Positions 26,746 through 37,300 of a stretch of 64,000 bases of DNA are shown here, piece by piece. Every line of letters begins with the position of its first letter. The first letter of the stretch is position 1. Position numbers and translations under genes: made by a program. This DNA is from Apostichopus japonicus. Taxonomy: Eukaryota > Echinodermata > Holothuroidea > Aspidochirotida > Stichopodidae. The stretch spans positions 33,133,001 through 33,197,000 of the forward strand of contig NC_092580.1 of NCBI RefSeq assembly GCF_037975245.1. The letters are read 5' to 3'. The notes under the pieces were generated by a model, which made no database searches, was not told the origin of the DNA, and saw only the letters and a list, made by a program, of their open reading frames with translations.

Positions 26746-28564
26746 TCGGGCCCTCCCTTAAAAATACTTCAGGTTCTTGGCGACTACGTTACGTTAGATA
26801 GTGTAAAACCGCCTACACCCCCCTTTCATTAATAAGTATATCATAATTATCTCATTGAATATATCTTGTTTTATGTTTATTCTTGGGGTGAATCTGGTGT
26901 CATAATTTTCGCGCAAAAGAAAAAACGAATCGACACAATAATAGTGTATCCATTGTACATGCACTGTTGAGCGTTGCTAAATATCTGTCTATCGAGAAAA
27001 AATATGTGCACAAAAAAGCGTGTCTGCAACGTTTCTGGTTTTTCTAGTTTTTGGCGAAATGTTTCACCATTTTGCATCTAAGCACTCACAATTAACCAAA
27101 AATTTCCAAGGGGGAGGGGGACAACCCCTCCCCCTAGACCCCTCACCCAGGATGCAGATCACTAAGGTGCTACCATCGGGATGTCGGCCCCCCTTTCTCA
27201 AAATCCTGGATCCGCCCCTGAAAACTGTTCATTTTCAAAAAAGGGAACTTCGTTTAAGTTGCTTATCTGACGAACCATGAAAAATGTAAGGTTTCACCAA
27301 GCTCACTTTGCCATAAACGTTTCATTAATTAAGAAATTAAGGATCCAAAGCATCAAAAATGTTATCCGCCGAAAACAGATTTCATTCATGTATTCTGTTA
27401 CGCCGTACCTAGTGATTTAAACAAGCCAATAACAGAACGCATGGTAATGCATATTCAGTACCATCGAAACTTTTTTTCCTTCAAAAATACTGTCAAAATT
27501 TGACCATTTTAAGCCTTTTCCATAAGCTTGAATACCTATCACTGTCATTTTCAGTCATTAAATGACATATTTCATCCATGAACATCACCGGTGGTACATT
27601 GAAACATAGAGAAGTAAATAACATCAACAAATCTTATGTGCGTTTTGATCGCAAGGAAAGTGATAGTCACAGCTCTAACATTATCAGGAGGCATGCTAAG
27701 GAACAGAGTTTCAGGGATAAGCTGAAGAGTGTCTTTACCAATGCTAGAAGTATTCGTAAGAAATTGCTGAATTTACTGTTCTTCTTGAGGATCTGAAGCC
27801 TGATGTGTTTGGTATCACGGAATCTTGGTTAAGAGAGGACATTGGTAGTGCTGAGGGTTCTTACCCAGGGTATGTATCGTCAGGACAGGAGGATACCCAC
27901 AGTGGTGTGGGTGGGGGAGTGTACGGATGATATTTTAAGTGTTTAGAAGTCTCAAGGTTCTTTTGTCAGTTGCGTCTGTGTGAGTTGTCCACATACAACT
28001 CCAAGAGGTCCAGTAGTGCTATTACTATTGGTATTGTGTATCCTTCTCCTTACAGCAGTGAAGATAACGATGGCTTGCTGTTTGAATTAATTAAAAGGCT
28101 GCTAAAGGTGATGTTGTTATAATGGGCGACTTTAAATTTCCTGACATTAATTGGATAGATGGTTCCATTGGCAGGAAGGGTAATAACTTTCTAGATGTTG
28201 TGCAAGATGGCTTTACATCAACATGTTACTTTCCCTACTAGGGGAATAGCATCCTGGATCTTGTCTTGAGTTCTGATCCAAGTCATGTTGTTGATTTGAC
28301 GGGTCTAGGAAAACTAGGAACTAGCGATCATGATATACTAGCTTTTGATGTTGTTTGCTAGGTCGTAAATTCTCTAAGCAGGGAAAGGGTCTCTGATTTT
28401 TCGAGATCAGATACAGAGGCAATTGAAACTTTACTAAAGGGCCGGTACAGATTGGATTAATTTGTTAAGAATGTTACGTGACCGTTCTCATACTAAATGT
28501 GGAGAACAGATCACGTGGCATAAAAAAAGGAGAACACAAGGATGGAAGTAAGTTTAGAGCATTG

Positions 28565-29450
28565 AATAAGCTATTTACATGGCAGAACAAAGAATAAATA
28601 TGAACATAATACATAACTATAGTTTCTTAATTCAATTAACGTCTTTCTGGACCTGGGAGAGCCAAAGCAAGGGCGTAGGAACCGGGGGGGCTGGGGGGGC
28701 GCCAGCCCCCCCAGTGAAAAATGTGGAGGGGCGGAAGTATCATTCCGCCCCCCCGCTCCGCAAGTCAGAAAACCCCTTTTTCATTTCCAAATGAGAAAAA
28801 AATCTCATTTGGAGCACCAAATTGCATCTAAGGCCAGGTGAAAATACAAAATTAGATTACAGAATGGAGTGGGTGTTGAAGTGTGCTATATTGCACCAAA
28901 TTGCATCTGAGGCCACCTGGAAATGCAAAAAATTCCAAAGGGGAGGGGGACACCCCCTCCCCTTAGACCCCTCCCCCAGGCCGGCCATCAGTCTTCAGCC
29001 CCCCCCCCCCACTCAAAAGTACCTTCCTACGCCACTGAGCCGAAGGGAGAGTTTCTGCTTATTTCTTGAGTTACCTTAGTGCTAGGCGGATAGTGTCCAG
29101 GTTTGCTTTAGAAGTAGTTCGGCTGGATGTAGAGAAAGTTCAGGTAGAGCGACGAGAATCCATTAGAGAGTAGTAGGTCGGAGTTCCGACAAAAGTATAG
29201 AGTTAAATATATACTGTGTTTAAAATGGGCACAGTAATCAAAGCCAAGGAACCATCAGAGGTGTGGCGACAACCTCTGAACGGAACGAACGGAGAAAACG
29301 GAGAGAACGCTCAATCGGGCGTCTGCGGCTTTTATACCCGAAGTGTAAAGGAATGTTCTAGTATGCTATGAATATTCACGAAGTCTGTGAAACACTTTGT
29401 TGGCGAGTTCCAGCTATGTAGAATGCGTGAGCGCATCTGGGATCGTAACA
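28565..29450 (-). mobile_element. Probable solo LTR inserted in the LINE (itself split by MITE copy B)
   Basis: On the minus strand it begins TGTTACGATCCC and has GGGTATAAAAGCCGC (TATA box) about 100 bases in, as in gypsy-type LTRs. ATTG lies directly outside both ends (28561-28564, 29451-29454), and LINE sequence continues beyond. Without the 378 bp of MITE copy B it is about 508 bp. The left end does not carry canonical terminal bases, so borders are tentative. Confidence 0.5.
28668..29037. mobile_element. MITE family M1, copy B
   Basis: 370 bp, starting CAAGGGCGTAGGAACCGG and ending CTTCCTACGCCACTG. Flanks AGCCAAAG (28660-28667) and AGCCGAAG (29038-29045) are an 8-bp target duplication with one change. 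Over 90 percent like copy C by eye. Confidence 0.9.
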
Positions 29451-29963
29451 ATTGGAAGACTCGGAGACTTGAATGGTAACTTATGTTACGTAATAGGGTA
29501 GATGAATAAGTGGGTTACATAACAAGAAATATGACTGCTTGTCAGTCTTGGATCTGTTTAGCTGATAAGTTAAAGGTAATTATGGAAAATCATGTTCCGT
29601 GGATGGAACCGTCGCCGTAAAAGCAGCATGCCTTCTTGGATGACTAAGGAAGTAACATGTGCAATTAGGCAAAAACGTAGAATGTGGAAGTTGGTTAGGA
29701 GGACTAATTCTGAATTACTTTTGGTCATGGAGTCTATTGTTAATTAGAAAGTCTATTATCAGTCACTTCAGTAGTCAGTCTTTGATCAGAGATTCTTAAC
29801 ATGGCTTTTGTCAAAAAAGGTCTTGTCTCACTAATATTCTTGAGTTTATGGAAAATGTAACAAGCTCACTAAATATGCAGAAGTCTGTAGATGTTGTGTT
29901 CCAGGATTTCCAAAAGGTCTTTGATAAAGTTCCTCACAAGCGTCTTTTACTTAGGCTGAAGAG

Positions 29964-30332
29964 CAAGGGCGTAGGAACCGGGGGGCTGGGGGGGGGCGCC
30001 AGCCCCCCAGTGAAAAATGCGGAGGGGCGGAAGTATCATTCCGCCCCCCCCCCCGGTTCGCAAGTCAGAAAACCCCTTTTTCATTTCCAAATGAGAAAAA
30101 AATCTCATTTGGAGCACCAAATTGCATCTAAGGCCAGGTGAAAATACAAAATTAGGTTTACAAAATGGAGTGGGTGTTGAAGTGTGCTATATTGCACCAA
30201 ATTGCATTTGAGGCCACCTGGAAATGCAAAAAATACCAAAGGGGAGGGGGACACCCCCTCCCCTTAGACCCCTCCCCCAGGCTGGCCATCAGTCTTCAGC
30301 CCCCCACTCAAAAGTACCTTCCTACGCCACTG
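29964..30332. mobile_element. MITE family M1, copy C
   Basis: 369 bp, same ends as copy B. Perfect 8-bp duplication CTGAAGAG on both sides (29956-29963, 30333-30340). Inserted in the RT palm of the LINE. Confidence 0.95.
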
Positions 30333-31320
30333 CTGAAGAGTATGGGTGTCAATAGAGATTTACTGTCTTGGATCGAGAATTGGCTTGGCAATAGGAAACA
30401 GAGGGTGGTAAGGCTGTGCTTCTTCTTGGCAGGACGTAACAAGTGGGATTCCACAAAGGTCTGTTTAGGGTCCCTTTTTGTTTGTTGCCAATGTATATGA
30501 CATTGACGGAGATATTTTGTGTACAGCCAAGAAGTTTGCTGATGACGCCAAATTGTATTATGAGGTCTTTTCCAACAGCGATTCTGAGAAGTTTCAAATG
30601 GATTTGGATAAGGTTTTTTCCTGGTCTCAGGGATGGCAAATGCTTTTTAATATTGATAAATGCAAGGTGATGCATATTGGTAGTAGTACTTTAAAAGTAT
30701 ACCTACACTCGGTCAGGAGTTGCAGGAGGTCTTTGTTTGAAAGAGACCTAGGTATCTACATTGACTCTTCTCTGCAAACTTCTAAACGTTGTCTCCAAGC
30801 TGCTAAAAGAGGTAATAGGGGTTTAGGTATGATCGAGAGGAACTTCAGTTTTCTGAAAGAGGACAGTCGTAGAACTTGTACGCTTTAGAAGCAGTTGGTT
30901 AGGCCTCATCTGGAGTATGCTGTGCAGAAGGTCCAGAGGAGGGCTACTAGGATGATTAGTTCCTTAAAGGGTGATCCTTATCATAGGTGGTTACAGCATC
31001 TCACCACTGAATACTGCAGTCGAATGAGAAGTAAATTGCGCATGTATACAAACGTCAAGGTCAACTGTGACTTACATCTCTAATTTAGGTTGCAGACTAG
31101 ATAATGCTGACTGAAGTTATATGTTGCATGGTGCTATATACACAACAGTCAAGTGCTGAGCCGGTTCTGCGACCTTTGCTTTGTTCTCCTGTTTGTTTAG
31201 TTATTTTACTTATACAAGGATTACATATCGTTCGTAGCATAATCACAAACAATCATTCAACATCAAGTCTAATGCCATAAACGGATTTGACGTGGCCTAC
31301 GCTAGGCTTCAATTGTCAAA

Positions 31321-34300
31321 ATGGACCAGTTCACTCACCCATTCACACCTTCAACCGCCGATATACCTGGCTACAGACCTAACGAGCTTCCATTAACGGT
31401 GATATTCGCTTGTTATTTGGTACCACTGATTAGCTTATGTCTCCTAGTATTAATATTCCTGACACACGATCAATATGGAAAGAAGTTCAATGCGGGCGAA
31501 AGGATGTTCCTAGTGTGGTTTACAGTATGTGGGTTTACCCACATAACTGTAGAGATTCCATTTACCCTGGGACAGTCCTCAATGGCGTGGAGGACAGACA
31601 TATGGTCAGAAGCATGTAAGTACTATTAGCGATAACTGCTGTATGTATGTTACTTGTTTTGTGACAACTGAGATTAGTTAGAACTTAGAAGTATGCAGAT
31701 TGAGAGGTAGAGCAGGTAAGGTGCAGCTATGGAAAATATCTGGTGCAGAGCTCAGTGGTGGGTGAGCGAGAATTGGGAGTGGGGGAGGGGTGTAGTAATG
31801 AAGAAGCACAGGCACACTACATTCACATGTCCATCCAATGTATGGATAATGCAACATGTTACTGTACCGGTTTAGGAATTGCAGTTGGGCTCACTGGCAC
31901 AGAAAGACCAAGTAAGCCTAGATGAATGCCAGGTACAGAAAGTGGGCTGTATAACTCCTAGAAGCAGTAAGAATGAGCTGTATATTTCCACGGGAACAGT
32001 AAGCTGTATTGCTCCAGGGTTGTAATAAGAGTGAGCTGTATAGCTCGTATAGCTTACAGCTACAGTAAAAGGTTCAGAGAGAGAGCTTCATATAGCTGGG
32101 TACAGTCAGAGTGAGCATCTCTACAGTAAGAGTGTGTTACATATCACCCAGGTGTACAGAGAGAGCTAGAGATGTATAGCTCATTGACACATTATGCAGA
32201 GTAAGCTCTGTTGCTCCCAAGTACAGAAAGAATGAGCCGTATGACTCCTGGGCACAGTGAGAATGAGCTGCGTACAGTAGTTCCAAAGTACAGTAAGAGA
32301 AAGCACACAGCCGCTAGGCCCAGAAAGAGAACTTCATCTAGCCTCATCACCATATGGGTACAGTAAAAGTGAGCTGTACATGCAATGTTATCTCCCATAT
32401 ATACTTAGAGTGATCTGTCTATCGGCCAGGTACAGAAATAGTGAGCTATTTGGCTACTGGGCACTGTGAGAATGAGCTGCGTACAGTATAGTTCCTAAGT
32501 ACAGTAAGAGAAAACACACAGAACTTCATATATATCCTCATCACCATGGGTACAGTAAAAGTGAGCTGTACATGCAATGTTATCTCCCAGATATACTAAG
32601 AGTGATCTGTCTAATGTATCTGTCAGGTACAGAAAGAGTAAGCTATACAGTACTAACTATCAGGTTCAGTATTAAAGTGTGGGAGCTGCAGTATAAATCT
32701 GGGTTACAGTATGAGTGAGCTGTATTCCTCCCCCACCCCCAGGTATGGTATGAGAGCTGCCCCCAGGTACAGAATGAGAGCTGCATCCCCCCTGCCCTTC
32801 CTCAGGTACAGAATGAGTTGTATATACTGTAGCTGTTGAGCACTGAGTAAGTTAGAGCTGTCGCAGGTACAGTACAATTGGCTGTATAGGTCATGTACAA
32901 AAAGAAAGCAAAACAGTTCAGTTTAGGGATCCATGACATCTACAAATCCCGCAGTGTCTACTTGATATTTTTGGTTCTTCTTGAGACATCCATTCTAGTG
33001 AGTACAGTACAAGAATTTCTTTTCTGTGTAGGTTAAAGTTAATTTGGGGTCAATAAATATTGAAGTCTGGAAACCTCAATAACTCCAAGGTTGGATGAGC
33101 TTTGTGCAATTATCTGTGCAGTAGATCCAACTAGTACTCAAGTACACCTTATTGTTTATAATGTGAATATTAAGGTCACTTGAGGTCAAGAAAGTACAAT
33201 GTCATGATTGTGTAATAATTTACTACACAATAATATCAAAAACGAATTGTTTACTGTACATCGTTAAGACTGAATACATAAAGTATGTATTTAAGGGTCA
33301 TCAGCATTCGCCGCAAATTTTAGCATGCAAAGAATCACTAGAAATATCAAAGTACCTTCCTGGAGGAAGTAATTCATTAACTTTTTTCAGAGAAAATATT
33401 CAGAACTTCAAGTGTTGAAATACAAATTAAAGTCTCAGTGTAGTTAACTACTGTATGTAAGAGTAACTGAAAATGCGTATTGAAATTTGATCAAGGGTGA
33501 CCATTATCTGAACTTCTAGCATATTTTGGGCAAAACTGATGACCTTCAAGTATTGGCTGGTAAGTTCAATTTTATGCACATCACATACACAGTGGCATTT
33601 GGAAGTGAGGAGTGAGGGGCCGGGAGGAGGCACAGCAAAGTGAGAGCATAAGGGGGCGAGACAGATCGCATACAGTATAGAAACTGGTGCCGGACGCGCT
33701 AGGGTGAGCCATACGTGGGAAGTCATGTCAATGTGCAGTGCAGGAACCCACCATGGGGCCCTGTGGGATTTTGTATAGGTACCCCTTAGGTAGAACTGGT
33801 TTGAGATTGTTGTTGGTATTGGTCAAACAAATTTGATGTCATGATCACAGCTTAAAGTCTGAAAACATTTTTCATACAATATCTCAAGAAGCAGAAGCTA
33901 CAGGAAGTTCAAACTTAGTGTGTAGCTTGCTGTTGGTGAATAGACGATCTAAAGTGTTTTTCATGAATGGCAAAGGTCATGTGAGGTCAACAGAAGGAAA
34001 AAGGGTTGCAAATCTTTTAAACATGATATCTCAAGGAAGGTTGCCTAAATGCAGATGCAGTACTTATACTTGGCATGAATGGATTTCATGTAATTAGTTT
34101 AGCGAACCCTTTTGATTGTGGTGGAGATCAAAGGTCATTTGGGATCAGCGATGGGCGAAATGTGAATATATCAAAAGTCCTATATCTCCAGAACAAGAAC
34201 ATGAAAGGAGCCCACATATGCATGATAGCCTTGTGTGTGTGTTGCGAGGGTTTTCCACTAATGACTGTTATGTGAACATTCGAAAGAGTAGTACCTTTGT

Positions 34301-37300
34301 AATGATCAAGTTATCTGGAACTCTTTTCTGATGTTTTGGTATTTGACTTCAGGACACATTTTCCTCAGTTGCCTATCAATCAGGTAGTTCCATATATAGT
34401 ATTAACCTATATTAGGCAAGGAATTCAGTAATTCACTAAGCCTAAGTGCTTTCTGGTTTAAAATTTTCATTGGGGGGGGGGGGTGGGACAGGGAGCCCCA
34501 AGCATTTGGGGGGAACTTTTTCTCCTATTCCCCTCCCCTGGGCGACACCACTGCACATACAGATGCGGCATGCCCACACAAGCAATGAAGTTTACGAGGG
34601 TCATTTATAACCATTGAGTACAAGAACAGTATTGACATTGGTAGAGGTCAAATGAGGTCAATACAGTAGGTGTCAAAGACTGAAAACTTTATAAAACTGA
34701 TAACTCTAAAATTAAAGCTTCAGTTAACCTGTGATCAATGCTATGGGTTTTTTGTGGTGAACATAGAATTTGGTCAAGTTCTTTTCAGTTAAGCTTTGTG
34801 AATGGGCTCTATAGGTCTTCACCATAACATACAGTCATCCAGGAAATGAAATCTGCTTCTAAGAGGTGATAGTCTTTCTTTAAACATGTTCGGGGGGGGG
34901 GGGGGGGGGGGGGGGGGCGTAATCAGTTTTCACCATCTGAGCTTCAAGGTATCAACAGGTCATTTCAAATGGCTGAAAACTAAGGCCAATTTCTCTGTGA
35001 TTATGCTAGATGACTTTGCTTTGGTACAAAGATTTGAAAATATTTCACAGTGTGTAGACAATTTCTTAACTCTCATTCAATAACAATTATTAAAGGGATG
35101 GTTCAATGGTGACAGAGCTAATTTGCTATCTCAAAATTGGTATTTAAAGGGTGTGAAGACTCCCGGACAAAGAAACGTCTTATGCCGGTAATCTGACCTA
35201 GTTTCAAATGAGGTGTAACAGAAGGGTTAGACACCACCATCGATCCCAGAAAATACACACATAGCTTGCTACCGTCGGTAATTAGACACTAGTGTACAGT
35301 CAGTACATACAGCTATACGGTCAATACCCACAACACAGTGAACATAGCAGCGATGGACATCTCAGGTCTAGATAAAATATAACAAGGTATCACGTTTCAT
35401 TACTGTCTGCATTTTGTAGCGACAAGAAGAAAACTTCACTTACAAGCAACGGAAAGTTAACTTTTTTCAGAGCATGGCACGCGGTTTGAGGCGAGTCTTC
35501 AATGCCTTTTAATAAGAAAATGTCCTTTGGTTCATATATCTACATGTGCCTATATTTCACATAGGAAGACAGTTCTTTCTGGATCTTGAAACATTTGGGA
35601 ATATAAATTTTGCACTGTAACATCCTTACTAGTGGATTACATGGTTAATGCCCACAAGGGAGTGCTACAAATAACAGCTGAAAATCTCTGATCTTTTTAG
35701 TTCTCTCTTAATTTTATGACCAATTTAAGCTCACTTGCTCTACATTAGTCAGATAGTTATTAGAAAATTGTATGGCAAGAAATCACAAGGCCAACTGGCT
35801 TTGTGGTTTTGCCTGTCAAACTCAAGCTAATTTAAGAACAGCAGAATTTACACTAAGAAGTTTGGATTACATCATGTGTAACGTTGATTATTAAAGTCTA
35901 GTAAAGAAAAATTGGATTGTCACCAAGAGCAGTAAAATCCGTTTTGATCTCCATTAATCTACTTTGGTCTACTTCTCTCGATAACAATAAACCATTTCTC
36001 TGTCCCTCGGCCATCTGTTCACTTTATTATTACCATATAGTTTCAATTTCTAATAATTACAGCATAAATTTTCGAAATCATGCTGGTACAGTAGCGATGA
36101 CTAGTTAACACAGAAACAAATATTAATTTCAAACGGTTATTAAGTACAGTTAGATTTTTAAGGATCTTAATCCTGTGCATATGGCAGAACGCGTTCAAGC
36201 TGAGATATTGTGATTTATCTGGTGAACAGGGCTGTACAGTACATATGGTTCTGCATTCATCCGGTTTTAGAGCTCATAATAAAAGGTGTCTTTCAATTGA
36301 CAACAATAATATATAACTAAGAATAGAGCCTAGAGGCAAGCAATACCATATAAGGTCACCACACCAGATGTGGTAGTCTCAATGGGCCAGTCCCCTCACA
36401 GTGGAATTGACTGTATGATGACTTTGCAAGATTATATGCAAGGATTCATACCTTATATGCTTCCCCCAACTGAATAATTTACTAACAGTCTGCTCTCTAA
36501 ATTCATCACAGTTCTCCGTATATATACCTTCAATTTCCTCGATGAATGTCTCGATTTTTAGCAATGAGAGGTCAAAGTTTTGGTCACTTCTACCGAGATT
36601 TTGTTTTGATCCTTTATACGATGATGGTTTATTCAATGATGACACTTGCGTATGATAAAATTTTATAATACATTTGTTCACAAATGTATTTATTATGACA
36701 TTTATTTATTCATTTATTCAATATACATTATTCATCATGACATGTATAATGAAAATTGAGTCATTATAAAAATACTGGTCTACAATTTGCATAAATAGGT
36801 AATGACATTTTCAGTCATTCTTTGTACATGTGTTTCTGCATATTGACATACTGTATCTTTGTGCATATATATTAACATTACATGTTTATTATTATTGACA
36901 TGCATGTTAAGTCATTCTTCGTAAATATTTTTTCTTCAGACATGTTTATTCATATTGACATGTTCTGTTATTTTGAAATACAGTAAATCCATATAATGTA
37001 ATTCAAGATAATTTCAACATTTTCCTCAATCAATATGTTTTCCCTACTTTTTGGCTTACAGGGAAAGAGTACAGCAAGGCTGATAGTAGATATATTTTGT
37101 AAGTATTCACAATATATGTTTTGTTAAATTTTTGCTAAGTATATGGAGCAGCATGACAGCCAAAGTAAATGGGGTGTTGCATAGTCACAACATCTTTGAT
37201 ACATACTTTGATACATACAATTCTGTTTTCACAGATTTTGTTGTTAACGAATAGATGCTTTAAACCTGTTTCAACAAGGTTATTTATAAAGAAGTGTTAT

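Larger units (their letters stand above)
24338..26833 (-). mobile_element. Penelope-like retroelement with inverted terminal arms and 19-bp target duplication
   Basis: The direct repeat AAGTATATCATAATTATCT lies at both borders (24319-24337 and 26834-26852). Just inside, arms of about 85 bp (24338-24423 and 26746-26833) are inverted copies of each other, about 95 percent alike. The interior has Penelope-type reverse transcriptase remnants on the minus strand and a nested hAT MITE. Penelope-like elements often carry such inverted partial terminal copies (family knowledge). Confidence 0.8.
24034..27220. mobile_element. Outer hAT-like element of a three-level transposon nest
   Basis: Left end CAGGGGCGGATCCAGG at 24034 and right end CCTGGATCCGCCCCTG ending at 27220 are perfect 16-bp inverted repeats. 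Removing the inner Penelope-like insertion leaves about 670 bp. No 8-bp target duplication is intact; AAAAC is found directly on both outer sides. The right part carries the GGGGACAACCCCTCC box shared with family M1. Confidence 0.7.
27578..31060 (+). pseudogene. LINE (CR1/Jockey-like) remnant with endonuclease and reverse transcriptase, broken
   Basis: Endonuclease parts: VFTNARSIRKK near 27735, VFGITESWL near 27808, GDFKFPDINW near 28124 and TSDHD near 28325. RT parts: VDVVFQDFQKVFDKVPHKRL near 29890 (motif A), FADDAKLY near 30535 (motif C), then RPHLEYA and KVQRRATRMI near 30900-30960. Several frameshifts and stops. Interrupted by a probable solo LTR (28565-29450) and the family M1 MITEs at 28668 and 29964; the latter separates LLLRLKS from MGVNRDLLSW, which read straight on once it is removed. 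Confidence 0.88.

Noticed and set aside
31930-32890. CRISPR-like array
   Set aside because: Repeats are degenerate and irregularly spaced in a eukaryotic intron; no cas genes.
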